Source: Acipenser ruthenus (taxonomy: Eukaryota > Chordata > Actinopteri > Acipenseriformes > Acipenseridae). Taken from it: DNA of 64,000 nucleotides. Positions 52,651 to 64,000 of the stretch are shown in pieces. Location of the stretch: positions 20,629,188 to 20,693,187 of the forward strand of contig NC_081198.1 in NCBI RefSeq assembly GCF_902713425.1. Direction: 5' to 3'. The notes under the pieces are model-generated. The model searched no databases and was not told the DNA's origin. It saw only the letters and a list, made by a program, of their open reading frames with translations. Made by a program: the position numbers and the translations under genes. Numbering within the stretch: the first letter of the stretch is position 1; each line of letters opens with the position of its first letter.

Positions 52651-52806
52651 GAAAGAAAGAGAGAACGAAAGAAAGAGAGAAAGAAAAAAAAAAGAAGTAA
52701 AACAGCGGGAAAACTTGCATCAACACTGGCACTCTCCCTCCAGCAGGGGTAGACAAAATGCTCACAGGAGAGATCCAGATCTGACTTTGACCAACGTTAG
52801 AGAAAG
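52220..52806 (-). repeat. U2 array spacer 14
   Basis: GA tract 52613-52696, longer and purer (six GAAA units at the start, no gcaag break). Promoter-proximal changes gggccaacc. The tacaaatgtgcc variant is shared with spacer 15. Confidence 0.92.
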
Positions 52807-52994
52807 GTGTGCACCGTTCCCGGAGGTACTGCAATACCGGGCCGATGCGTGGAGTGGACGGAGCAAGCCCCTGTTCCATCTCCCGATTCCAAAAATCAAT
52901 TTAATATATGGTCCCCTGATAGGGGACGTATCAGATATTAAACTGATAAGAACAGATACTACACTTGATCTTAGCCAAAAGGCCGAGAAGCGAT
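52807..52994 (-). ncRNA. RNU2: U2 snRNA gene, intact
   Basis: 188 nt, reference sequence, normal promoter and 3' box. Confidence 0.97.
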
Positions 52995-53573
52995 GGCGAC
53001 TTGGCCCTTGCCCGGGGCCCCCCAGCCCGGACGGCACAGGGGGATTCAAAGGTGGGTGCAAAATTCCAAGCACAAGCAGACCCCCCAAAAACGGGCTGCT
53101 GCTTCCAGAGGGGAAATGTGCAATTTAAGCAGGAGAAAACAAAACAAAGCAAAAACACACACATAACACCAAAAACAAAACATAAACTGGCGGAGTGCGT
53201 CTTACAAATAGTCATGCCAAGCTGCTATGCTGTGCAAGGTGCCTTGGGTAACTACAAATGTGCCTCGCTGGCTGGCTGGCTTGCTAAGAAGGTCCTGGCA
53301 TAGGGACATGTTCCACCACACTTGTCTGGTTAGCTGCATGCTCCCAGGAAACAAACTGCTGCTGTCTACATCATCACCACATGTGAATAAAAGAAAGAAA
53401 GAAAGCAAGAAAGAAAGAGAAAGAAAGAGAGAAAGAAAGAAAGAGAGAAAGAAAAAAAAAGAAGTAAAACGGCGGGAAAACTTGCATCAACACTGGCACT
53501 CTCCCTCCAGCAGGGGTAGACAAAATGCTCACAGGAGAGATCCAGATCTGACTTTGACCAACGTTAGAGAAAG
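52995..53573 (-). repeat. U2 array spacer 15
   Basis: GA tract 53389-53463. Shares tacaaatgtgcc with spacer 14 and acccccccaaaa-type changes with spacer 11. Confidence 0.92.
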
Positions 53574-53761
53574 GTGTGCACCGTTCCCGGAGGTACTGCA
53601 ATACCGGGCCGATGCGTGGAGTGGACGGAGCAAGCCCCTGTTCCATCTCCCGATTCCAAAAATCAATTTAATATATGGTCCCCTGATAGGGGACGTATCA
53701 GATATTAAACTGATAAGAACAGATACTACACTTGATCTTAGCCAAAAGGCCGAGAAGCGAT
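53574..53761 (-). ncRNA. RNU2: U2 snRNA gene, intact
   Basis: 188 nt, reference sequence; unit length 767 bp from the previous gene. Confidence 0.97.
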
Positions 53762-54355
53762 GGCGACTTGGCCCTTGCCCGGGGCCCCCCAGCCCGGACG
53801 GCACAGGGGGATTCAAAGGTGGGTGCAAAATTCCAAGCACAAGCAGACCCCCAAAAAACGGGCTGCTGCTTCCAGAGGGGAAATGTGCAATTTAAGCAGG
53901 AGAAAACAAAACAAAGCAAAAACACACACATAACACCAAAAACAAAACATAAACTGGCGGAGTGCGTCTTACAAATAGTCATGCCAAGCTGCTATGCTGT
54001 GCAAGGTGCCTTGGGTAACTACAACTGTGCCTCGCTGGCTGGCTGGCTTGCTAAGAAGGTCCTGGCATAGGGACATGTTCCACCACACTTGTCTGGTTAG
54101 CTGCATGCTCCCAGGAAACAAACTGCTGCTGTCTACATCATCACCACATGTGAATAAAAGAAAGAAAGAAAGCAAGAAAGAAAGAGAAAGAAAGAGAGAA
54201 AGAAAGAAAGAGAGAAAGAAAGAAAGAGAGAAAGAAAAAAAAGAAGTAAAACGGCGGGAAAACTTGCATCAACACTGGCACTCTCCCTCCAGCAGGGGTA
54301 GACAAAATGCTCACAGGAGAGATCCAGATCTGACTTTGACCAACGTTAGAGAAAG
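53762..54355 (-). repeat. U2 array spacer 16
   Basis: GA tract 54156-54245; otherwise the common spacer type. Confidence 0.92.
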
Positions 54356-54501
54356 GTGTGCACCGTTCCCGGAGGTACTGCAATACCGGGCCGATGCGTG
54401 GAGTGGACGGAGCAAGCCCCTGTTCCATCTCCCGATTCCAAAAATCAATTTAATATATGGTCCCCTGATAGGGGACGTATCAGATATTAAACTGATAAGA
54501 A

Positions 54502-54506
<5 letters not shown>
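54356..54506 (-). pseudogene. RNU2: U2 snRNA 3' fragment (nt 39-188) next to K4
   Basis: Reference sequence up to the K4 poly(A). Confidence 0.93.
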
Positions 54507-54536
<30 letters not shown>

Positions 54537-54629
54537 ACAGTTTTTATTATACAATCAATCACAAAAATATTTACAAATCTCAAAACACAAATCATATACA
54601 CAAACAATCCACAAATTCTTTTAAGAAAA

Positions 54630-57600
54630 TTAACCTTCAAGCATTTTCAATAAACTTTCCCATTTTGTTTTACAATATACATTCCCATACATTTTTGTTT
54701 CTATCTTAATTATATTTTTTATGTCCCCTATATAAGCAAAATATGTTTCCAATCCTGTAGTTTTGTCTTTCTCTTTATTTACATTTATGTTTCTTTTATC
54801 CCATAACATCTTTTTCCCCATACAAATCAAACTCCATGCAGGCAGAAACCTTTCCTTATCAATTACATCCACTTTTTCTCCTAACACAATGCTATTCCCG
54901 TCTATGATCAGGTCACCCGTAAATATCTTTATTATTTTTAATGCTTTTCCCCAGAATTCCTTTGCAAACTTACATTCCCAGAAAACATGCATTATTGTCT
55001 CTTCTTTATTACACCCTTCTCTTTTACATTTATTATTTACTGCACACCCATGTCGAAACAGAACATCTTTTACAGGTAACCTGTTCATAGCACTTAACCA
55101 AGTTAAATCTTTTAAATCATTATCAAAAGATTTAGGTTGTATTATTCCCCATTTCACATTTCTCAAATGCACATCCACCTTAACCCCACACCCATCTCTA
55201 ATTACCCAGTACATTTTCCTATGATTTAATAATATTTCTTTATTTATTATCTTTGCATGAATTTTCAAAAAAGATATTACATAATCATACTCCTTCGGCT
55301 TCTTTTCTGCATTCGGTTGATTATTGTGCCAATTAATCATTTTCCTTAAATTAAATCCTAGCCATAACCTTGAAAAAAAATAACTTTTATGATTTATTGA
55401 ATTTAAAACATTCTTACACATATCATGAACAAAAAGGCAATCCAATTTTAAAGGCAAACAGACTACTTCCCTGCCACCTTCCTCTATTCTCCCATACATC
55501 ACCTCCCTCTTTACTCGTTCATATTTCCCACCCCAAATGAAAGAAAACACAGCTCTTGTTAATTTTAATTTACTTCTCACAGGTATTGGAAACACCTTGA
55601 CTAAATAAACCAAAGCAGGCAAAATATCAGCCTTAATAATCATTATTTTACCTGTTAGAGTTAGCCTCCTACATCTCCATCTATTCATTCTGGCTATCCC
55701 TTTTTCAATTTTCTCCTCCCAGTTATTCTTTGCCCCATCCTTTTTATAAAAGAAAACTCCCAAAATCTTTAACCCATCCTCACATACACTTACCCCTCCT
55801 TTACAATCCCTCCTCATACTCCAGCTACCACAGTACATCATGGCAGATTTACTCAAGTTGACCTTAGACCCACTAGCTTTACTATATAAATCAATTAACT
55901 GAATGCTTCTCTCAATATCTCCGTCAGATGTTAAAAACAAAGTCGTATCATCAGCATATTGTGTGATTTTGAGTCTCTCTCCTCTACTTCCTGGAATCTG
56001 TACTCCATCTATGAATTTGTCATTTCTTAAACACTCTGCAAAAGGCTCCATAAATATGACATATAACAAGGGTGACAATGGGCACCCCTGTCTCACTCCA
56101 CCCTCCTGCTTCACTTTTCTACTCAAATGCCCATTAACCTTCACCCTACTAAACACCTCGTTATATAATATTTTCACCCAACTCAAAAAAATGCTACCAA
56201 AATTCATCCTCCCCATAATCTGAAACAAAAAATCGTGACTCACCCTATCAAAAGCCTTTTCCTGATCTATTCTTAATATACACAAAGGTAAACGCCTATC
56301 CTCCACCCAACTCATCACATCCCTAATTAAATATAAATTCATCCCACTGTGTCTCCCTGTTACCCCACATGTTTGATCCTCATTAATAATTATTGGCATT
56401 ACCTTCTTTAACCTATTAGTAATTACCTTACTCAAAATTTTATTATCTACACAAATCAAAGTAACTGGTCTCCAATTTTTTAATAAATTCTTTTCTCCCT
56501 TTTTAAATAATAAACTTATTATCCCTGTTTTCATTGAGTTTGTCATGACTCCTTCTGCTAAAATCTCCTCAAACACCGCAACCATATCTCCCCCCATCAC
56601 ATCCCAAAAACAGTCATAAAACTCTTTGGGAATACCGTCACACCCAGGTGACTTCCCATTATTTAAAGACTTTAGTGCTGTTTGCACCTCTTCTCCTGTT
56701 ATTTCCTTCTCTAAATTATTTTTCTCCACATCACTTAATTTCTTATTTATATTATTTAGAAATACCTCTCCCACTCCCTTATCAATATCCCTCTTCTTGA
56801 ATAACTCCAAATAAAATTTCTGAACATAATCTAATAAATCCTCCTTCCCACTCACAGGTCCATTTTCAGTAACCAGCTCTGTTATTAGAGATTTACTCCT
56901 TTTTTCTTTTATACATTGAAAAAAATATTTAGACATTTTCTCGTCTTTCTCTTTCTTTTCCACATTTGCCAAAAAAATCATATTTTTAACCTTTTTATTC
57001 ATAATATATTTAATATCTTTTTTCACCCTCTCATATTCTCCCATTTTTACTGGAACCCCTTCATTCAATTTTGTATGCATTTTTCCTAATCTATTTTGTA
57101 ATTTATTCATTTCATGTCTCTTTTTTCCTTTCTTTTTTCCCAAATTCTTTGCAAAAATAAGTAATTTCTTTCTTTACATACTCCCACCATTCCCTTAAAT
57201 TAACAAACCCACATCTCATTTCTTTCAAAAGATTATACTTCAAAACCCATTCGCTTTTAAATTCAGGATTTTCTAAATACAAAGTATTCATTTTCCAGAA
57301 CCCTTTCCCAATATCAGGTCCTGTTAGCTTCACTGATACAATAATCATGTCGTGATCAGTAAGCCATACCGGTAAAATTTCAAATTTACCAATATCTAAT
57401 CCCTTACTTACAAAAAAATAATCTAATCTTTTGCTCACCCCTCTTGTGTTTCTCCACGTGTGGCCCTTATCTTTCTTGTTAAACTCCCTAAAACTATCCA
57501 CCAACGTGTAATCACCCACCACCTTCTTTAATTAAACCGCAGAAAAATCTTTAATTATAATATTATTGTCTAACAAATCATCCATGTTAATATTAAAATC

Positions 57601-58023
57601 CCCTCCCAAAATGATTATTCTATTAGTGACTAACAAATCAAACATTTTTTTAAACAACTCTAATCTATGACTTTTTATTGTTGGTGCATATATATTAAGA
57701 AAACGAAATCTTATGTCATTCCATAATGCATCAACACAAAGCAATCTCCCCGGAACTATACTCATTTTACTTTCAATAATGTAATCTCCATCTTTAAATA
57801 ATAATCCTACCCCATCTGCGTGAACGTTCCCAATGCTCCATATGGATTTTCCCCCATCCCATTGAGATTCAAAGCGTTTGCAGTCCTCAATGTCTTTCAG
57901 ATGGCACTCTTGGAGAAAAGCCACCTCAAAATCAATTTTTGAAAGAGAATAAAACAAAGTCTTCCTTTTGTCCGACTCTCTTATTCCTCTTACATTTAAA
58001 GAAACAAATTTGTAATCCTTCAT
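54630..58023 (-). pseudogene. ORF2 of K4, one stop and one frameshift
   Basis: Likely start ATG at 58023 (MKDYKFVSLNVRGIRE), 19 nt after the ORF1 stop; an in-frame ATG at 58074 overlaps ORF1. Endonuclease: FLQECHL, LNIYAPT, LGGDFNINM, LTDHDMI. An in-frame TAA near 57532 follows IKDFSAV. A frame change in an A/T run near 57130. Reverse transcriptase: LKNWRPVTLI, RIDQEKAFDRV, GVRQGCPLSPLLYVIFMEP, QYADDTTLFL. C-terminal CCHC: CKREGCNKEETIMHVFWEC. Confidence 0.9.
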
Positions 58024-58042
58024 TAAAAAGGTTAAACAAATA

Positions 58043-59346
58043 TTATTTTTTCTTCTTTTTCTCTTTCTGTTCATTGTTTGGGTTTTTCACGAACCCTGTT
58101 GTCCCTTTGAAACCTTCCACATCTTTCTTTCCTAGATATTCTCCTGATGTGTCTTCCATCCCTGACCTCTCTTCCTCGGCAGATGAAGAAAACTCCGGCA
58201 GATCCCTGCACTCCACGTCCAAAGACACATCGGAGATAGCAGGTGAGTCTGGTTGGTACAACACATTATAGTTGTTAGTGCTTTCAATCGAGTTCGTTTC
58301 ACCTTCTTCATCTAATTTTCTTTTCCCAACACCTTTTGCAATACTCCATCTTCCCTCCTTCTCATCTTCCGCCTCCATTTTCTCTCCCCATGACGCTGAT
58401 GTTCCTGGCACAATAGTGTCTGGAATTATTGTTCCGTCTTGTGTTCCATCGCTGTCTTCTTTCTCCATTCTCCCGGCCTCCTCCACTTCTCCACTGGCCA
58501 CATTACACCCCTGAAGAAGTGCAGAATCACTTGGTGTTCCCATCCCTTCCGCTTTATCCTCTTGAACAGAAGGAGGTACTAACGCTCTTAACTCTTTTAT
58601 TACTGTGGTAACTACATCCTCATCTTCACACTCTTGTGCCGCTCTAGCATAGGTCTTCTTTTCATTTGGACAATTTCTCCACATTTATTGCATGTCTTAG
58701 GTTTGGGACAATTGAACGCAAAATGTCCCATTTCACTGCAATTTAAGCATTTCATTCTCGTACAGGGACTCTCTCGATGTCCAAATTCTTGACATCTTCT
58801 GCAAAACCAGGGTTGTCCAGAGTATAGAATATATCCTTTTACTCCTTCTATTTTGAAATAGGCTGGTGGGTGAAAAAGCCCTTGGAATCCTTCTTCGTCC
58901 TCTTTCAGAAGCACATGATACTGCCTCTGCCCATTCCAAATTCCAAATCTATCTCTTCGATATGTTGCTGGTGATATAATTTTAACATATCTACTGAGGA
59001 AAAGTTCCACTTGTACACTTGACATATTCATATCAAACATATTAATTGTCAGCAACCTGTGATTTCTTTTCGCTCTTGACTCCACTTTATAATTTGACAA
59101 GGGATTGTTCTCCTTCTCTTCTTTACATTTATCCAAAAGCATTTTAAAAGAAAGCTCACCCTTCATCGCCACATCGAAGAATTTTTCTTTTCCGTTTCTT
59201 TGGATGCCAAGGATATCTTCAGGCTTGATCTTCAGTAAACGAAAAATAACCATTTCAATGAAGTTTTCTCTCTCCGGCATCTCTTCTTCAATCGGACCGT
59301 TCCACTCAAATCTTGCTGTCCTCTTCACCTCGTTGGTTGCAGCCAT
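58043..59346 (-). pseudogene. ORF1 of K4, deletion in third zinc knuckle
   Basis: Best start is the ATG at 59346 (MAATNEVKRTARFEWNG); the frame is open upstream but begins only with TTG. Conserved N-terminal region (LLTINMFDMN, GIWNGQRQYHVLL). Knuckles CRRCQEFGHRESPC and CLNCSEMGHFAFNC are whole. The third begins CNKCGE, then a short deletion near 58680 removes its middle and shifts the frame to WRNCPNEKKTYARA. The tail is acidic and ends in KEKKKKK. Confidence 0.87.
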
Positions 59347-59432
59347 CTTCACCCCCTCCTTCGGTACACCGCCCTTCTCGTCCAGTCGACCCTCAAATAC
59401 AGTGGTCAAGCCACCAATATCCGAGCTTTAGA

Positions 59433-59451
59433 CAAGAGGCCGAGAAGCGAT
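59433..59451 (-). pseudogene. RNU2: Divergent U2 head upstream of K4
   Basis: U2 nt 1-19 with loop I UCUU. The next 20 or so bases towards K4 are only loosely U2-like, so the exact border is uncertain. Confidence 0.78.
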
Positions 59452-60030
59452 GGCGACTTGGCCCTTGCCCGGGGCCCCCCAGCCCGGAAGGCACAGGGGG
59501 ATTCAAAGGTGGGTGCAAAATTCCAAGCACAAGCAGACCCCCAAAAAACGGGCTGCTGCTTCCAGAGGGGAAATGTGCAATTTAAGCAGGAGAAAACAAA
59601 ACAAAGCAAAAACACACACATAACACCAAAAACAAAACATAAACTGGCGGAGTGCGTCTTACAAATAGTCATGCCAAGCTGCTATGCTGTGCAAGGTGCC
59701 TTGGGTAACTACAACTGTGCCTCGCTGGCTGGCTGGCTTGCTAAGAAGGTCCTGGCATAGGGACATGTTCCACCACACTTGTCTGGTTAGCTGCATGCTC
59801 CCAGGAAACAAACTGCTGCTGTCTACATCATCACCACATGTGAATAAAAGAAAGAAAGAAAGCAAGAAAGAAAGAGAAAGAAAGAGAGAAAGAAAGAAAG
59901 AGAGAAAGAAAAAAAAAGAAGTAAAACGGCGGGAAAACTTGCATCAACACTGGCACTCTCCCTCCAGCAGGGTTAGACAAAATGCTCACAGGAGAGATCC
60001 AGATCTGACTTTGACCAACGTTAGAGAAAG
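59452..60030 (-). repeat. U2 array spacer 17
   Basis: GA tract 59846-59920. One change upstream of the U2 3' box (gggttagac). Confidence 0.92.
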
Positions 60031-60165
60031 GTGTGCACCGTTCCCGGAGGTACTGCAATACCGGGCCGATGCGTGGAGTGGACGGAGCAAGCCCCTGTTC
60101 CATCTCCCGATTCCAAAAATCAATTTAATATATGGTCCCCTGATAGGGGACGTATCAGATATTAA
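60031..60165 (-). pseudogene. RNU2: U2 snRNA 3' fragment (about nt 55-188) next to A6
   Basis: Reference sequence to gatattaa, then A6. Partner head is 63815-63881. Confidence 0.93.
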
Positions 60166-63100
60166 TACTCTTTTATTGAGATTTTACATTTTTTTTTCCA
60201 TTTACACCCATTCGTTTTTTCATTCATTTTACATTTCTTTTAAAGATGACATTCATGCATACAGACATACATTTTGTTTTAAAAGCATTTAAAATACATT
60301 TAAAAACACCAAGACAATTGTGCTTTGTACATGGTTAAAACAGACACAGATTAAAATCAACATGAAAAAAACCTGTGCTGTTTTAAAAGTGACTGGAAAA
60401 AAAGAACCATCTATAAAAAACCAGTGCTTGTGAGGGCCGGGGAGTGCTCTCTAAAAAGGTTCAAAAGTGAACATAAAACTATATTACTAAAACAGGGACA
60501 GGGGAAAAGGGACAGTGTGTAAAACAGTGGGTTAAAATTCTAAAATTTTAAAACACTTAAAATGTAACTTTTAATAGTTAACATTAAAAATCTTTTAGAT
60601 ACATAAAACAAAACAAAAAAAAATCAAATAAAACATTCAAAGTAAATCAAATAAAAGTCCATAAAACTGAAACAAAAAGACTACATAAAACCAGGGCACC
60701 GTTCAAAAACGGTCATGCCAGCTAAAAAGGGCGGAATGCTGGCATGACAACATAAATAAAAGGCTTAGCGGTGCCCCGTAGTCCCGCTCCTAGGAGCTAG
60801 CGGTTCCAGTTTTTTCCTTTATTCCATCTTCACGTCCTGAAGTCCGGCGATCCTCCACTCCGCGCAGGCCTTGTCCTTCCCGAGGGTCCAGATGTCCAGA
60901 ATTACAAAGTCCTTGATAAGAGTTTGTGCCCTTCTGGTCGTGGTGATAGTGTCTAGCTCCTGCTTGTGATAGACACAGACGTTACGGCCTTCCCACAGGA
61001 TCTGCTTGACAACATTGATGACACGCCAAACGCACTTAGCTGTGCTGGTAGTGATTCCTCCCTCAGGCCCATAGAGCACAGTCTCAGCGGTCATCTTGGC
61101 CGTGTCAGCAAACCTGTTTAGGAAGACAGAGACAGAGAGACAGACACTGCCAGCCACATCACACTCCCAGAAGATATGGGCTGGTGTTTCTCTCTTGCGG
61201 CACTTTGCATAGGGGCATGTTTCTACTTGGGCTAGTCCCCTCCTGAACATGAACGCTCGAGTGGGGAGTGCACTGTGGACGGTGTTCCATGCTATATCCT
61301 TCTGGACATTACTGAGGCAGCTGTGAGACACATTCTCCCAGATTTTTTGGCTTTGGGTGAGGGAGAAAGTAGCTACTTTTTCAATTTCCTGGGAACCGGC
61401 AAGATATTTAGTTACAGCCTTGTATTCCCAGGAGGCCAATTTTGCTTTATCTAAGCCCAATTTATATATAGTGTCCCTTAAGGTTCTATAATACAATGGG
61501 GGGTCCCAGGAGTACGGCACGGTGTTATCAATAGTGCAGAGGCCCAAGGCCCTGAGACAGGTGGCAAAATAGAAACGATTCATGTAACATACCTTCCTGT
61601 CCAGGGCCTGGATGTTCTTGATAGTTTGCGTGAGCCCCTGCACTCGGGTGAGCTGCACAACGTCCGGGACCCCCTTACCTCCCTTCTTGTCGGCTTTACT
61701 CAGGGTGGCTCGCTTTACCCTCTCCATCTTGCTGCCCCAGATAAAGCGGTGGATAATGCGGTCCACCACTTTTTTGGTGGTCCTGTCTGGGGGAAAGATT
61801 TTTCCTACATAAGAGAGGATGGGGAACAGTATACACTTGGTTATTAATACTCTACCCGTCATTGTTAAGGATCTTGTGCTCCATCCGCCAATCTTTTTAC
61901 GGACCTGGTTAATGGCCGCCGTCCAGCTCTGGGCCCCCGAGCTATTGTTCTCGAAAATGAGGCCCAGAATCTTGATTTTGTCCTTTTTGACAGGGTACAT
62001 GTCCGACAGTTCCCTATCTACCTGCCAATTTTTAGACACGTAGACTTCGCTCTTGGACTTATTAATCACTGCCCCGGTCGCCGTGCAGTACTTCTCAAGG
62101 ATATTACTAATCCGAGGTACCGACGATGTGTTGGTGCAAATGAGTGACACATCGTCCATATATGCTGTTGTTTTGACCTGGACCCCGTTGGATCCAGGCA
62201 GCTGGAAACCAGTTATATTGGTATCCCTACGAATTGCCTGCAGGAGGGGTTCAATGCACACGACATATAGCAGTGGGGATAGTGGGCAACCCTGTCTGAC
62301 CCCTGACTGGATAGATATTTTACCAGTCAGGTGCCTGTTCACCAAGACTCGGGTACTAATGTTTGTATATATGGTTTTAACCCACTCCCTAAGTCCAGGA
62401 GCGAATTTCATCTGGTCCATCACTTTGTACATATATTCATGGCTTACCCTATCGAACGTCTTCTCCTGGTCAAGGTTGAACAGGCAGAGGGGATGGTTCC
62501 GTTCTCTAGAATAAGCCAGAATGTCCCTTGTTAACATTAAAATATCCGTGATGGACCTCCCTGGGACGCCACAAGCCTGGTCGGGGCCAATGACCAAAGG
62601 GAGGTGTACTTGTAGCCGGAGCATCAGAGCTTTGGCTAGTATCTTGTAATCCACGCAAAGGAGGCTGATTGGGCGCCAATTCCGTAGATCTTTAACTTCC
62701 CCTTTCTTATGAAGGAGAGTAATTACACTCTCCCGCATAGAAGGGCCCAACCGCTTCTCCCTGTAGACCGCTCTGTAGACCTCCGCTAAATGGACTTTTA
62801 GCGTGTCCCAAAAAAGATGGTAATACTCACCCGGGATGCCATCTGGACCTGGCGTCTTACCGGTGTTCATGGTCTTAACCGCCTGGGTGAGCTCCTCCAG
62901 CGTGAGTTCTGGGTCCTTCTCCTCCTCCTCGTCGTCCCGCACTGAGTCAGGCTCCAACTGGCTCAGGAACCACTCTATCAGGGTGTCATCTGTAGCTTTG
63001 ATGTTATACAGGTCCCTATAGAAGTTCTCTACCACTTTTTTCACTCCCTCACTATCCTCTACTATCCTCCCCCTGCTGTCGAGCATGGAGGACATCAAGT

Positions 63101-63814
63101 GCCGCTTCTCCCTCGTTTTCTGGAAGAAGAAGCGAGTACACTTTTCGTCTTCCTCCATTTTTTGCACTTTTGCATTGTGCATGACCTTTCGTTGTTCCTC
63201 CCTACAAAGCACTGAAAGATCTAGCTTGGTCTGGGCTATCTCGTCGCTTACAGGGAACCCCCGAAGCTGAAGCAGGCTCAGACGCTGGAGGGCAGCATTC
63301 AGGTGTTTATATTTGGCCCTCCTTTCTTTTGCTTTCCTCTTGCCTGCTGCTATGAAATAACCCTTAGTTCTGATTTTGACCATCTCCCACCACTCTATAG
63401 GGGAGTTGAATAGGTCACGCAAAGTGGTCCACTCAACAAGCCTGCTCTTATAGGCTGCAGCTATGGAGGGGTCATCGAGTAAGGAGGTGTTTAATTTCCA
63501 AACCCCTGACCCCATCTGGGAGGTCTGAGGGACCTGCAATGTTACCTGCAGGAGCCTATGGTCAGAGAAGAAGACGGCCTGGGTGTCTACTGCCGTCTTT
63601 GTAAGGGAGCTGGTATGCAGGACGAGATCTATACGGGAGAAGGAGGTCCCAGATGAGCTCACCCAGGTAAAGGGAGGCACCAGGTCCTTACCTGCATCAC
63701 ACAGGGAGAAATCAAATATTACGGAGGACAAAACTCTACTAGAGCGGTCGTTGCGTGGCCTGCTCCGGTCTACGTCCCTCAGAGCACAATTGAAGTCACC
63801 TGACACGATGACGG
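60166..63814 (-). mobile_element. Family A LINE, copy A6, 5'-truncated
   Basis: Same truncation point and U2 junction as A3, and the same tttttttttcc variant near the 3' end (60190). Very probably a duplicate of A3 or the reverse. Confidence 0.93.
60819..63814 (-). pseudogene. ORF2 of A6, N-terminal truncation
   Basis: About 998 codons, starting just before SGDFN. Shares VIFDFSLCD, VKIRTKGYF, KHLNAALQ and DIWTLGKDK with A3. Private changes include EKTFDRV next to the catalytic Asp and ITKCILFP. YMDD is kept. Lacks the first part of the endonuclease. Confidence 0.92.
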
Positions 63815-63881
63815 GTATCAGATATTAAACTGATAAGAACAGATACTACACTTGATCTTAGCCAAAAGGCCGAGAAGCGAT
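63815..63881 (-). pseudogene. RNU2: U2 snRNA head (nt 1-67) upstream of A6
   Basis: Normal sequence, same junction with the LINE as at 30707. Confidence 0.93.
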
Positions 63882-64000
63882 GGCGACTTGGCCCTTGCCC
63901 GGGGCCCCCCAGCCCGGACGGCACAGGGGGATTCAAAGGTGGGTGCAAAATTCCAAGCACAAGCAGACCCCCAAAAAACGGGCTGCTGCTTCCAGAGGGG
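63882..64000 (-). repeat. U2 array spacer 18, cut by window end
   Basis: Promoter-proximal part with the PSE-like site; continues beyond the window. Confidence 0.9.

Larger units (their letters stand above)
54507..59432 (-). mobile_element. Keno-like LINE K4, full length
   Basis: Poly(A) of about 27 nt (54506-54532), 3'UTR of about 95 nt, 5'UTR of 86 nt from the likely ORF1 ATG. The coding regions are notably AT-rich compared with K2 and family A. Same U2 site as the other K elements. Confidence 0.9.

Noticed and set aside
4606-54245. CRISPR-like regular repeat spacing in the array
   Set aside because: The roughly 770-bp period is the snRNA gene unit in eukaryotic DNA; repeat and spacer sizes do not fit CRISPR.
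59347-59409. K4 ORF1 start at 59409
   Set aside because: The codon there is TTG. The ATG at 59346 fits K1 better (a conserved R..ARF.W follows shortly after the start).

Overview
This window is part of a tandem U2 snRNA gene array, transcribed on the minus strand, that has been heavily invaded by LINE retrotransposons. It is vertebrate DNA. The U2 sequence, an L2-clade LINE with the usual fish-type 3' end, and several Tx1-clade (Keno-like) LINEs suggest a ray-finned fish, perhaps a non-teleost; the species cannot be fixed from the sequence. There is no host protein-coding gene. Every long reading frame belongs to a LINE, or is an out-of-frame, spacer or GA-tract by-product.

The array unit is about 767-824 bp: a 188-nt U2 gene, a 3' box, a purine (GAAA)n tract, and a spacer carrying the next promoter (PSE-like at about -50 to -64, DSE-like near -210). 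Nine U2 genes are whole (10661-10848, 11458-11645, 25385-25572, 26154-26340, 44350-44537, 45119-45306, 45887-46074, 52807-52994, 53574-53761). Nine further units are split or damaged by LINEs.

Two groups of Tx1-like LINEs are present; names are mine. K elements (K1 4941-9990, K2 12399-24732, K3 31501-36478, K4 54507-59432) are four different families sharing one insertion point, just after U2 nt 38 inside the branch-point-recognition sequence, with long poly(A) tails. Family A (A1 1885-4147, A3 27057-30706, A4 37269-44030, A5 46789-52136, A6 60166-63814) normally inserts at U2 nt 55-66 and has no poly(A). A2 (17196-23963, plus strand) is nested in ORF1 of K2 and is the only copy with both ORFs open (648 and 1147 aa). 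All U2 insertions lie in the sense direction of U2, so U2 promoter read-through would transcribe them.

Layout: 1-1884 L2 LINE (+) inserted in A1; 1885-4211 A1 plus U2 head; 4212-4940 unit; K1; 9991-12398 three spacers with two whole U2 genes; K2 with nested A2; 24733-27056 two whole U2 genes and a fragment; A3; 30707-31500 unit; K3; 36479-37268 unit; A4; 44031-46788 three whole U2 genes; A5; 52137-54506 two whole U2 genes; K4; 59433-60165 unit; A6; 63815-64000 start of another unit.

Each LINE codes ORF1 (zinc-knuckle RNA-binding protein) and ORF2 (APE-type endonuclease, reverse transcriptase, C-terminal CCHC). The most notable points are the multi-family use of two U2 sites, the very short 5'UTRs of K1, K3 and K4 behind an intact U2 promoter, a structured family-A 3'UTR, CTCF-like motifs in the family-A 5'UTR, and two 5'-truncated copies (A3, A6) with the same breakpoint.
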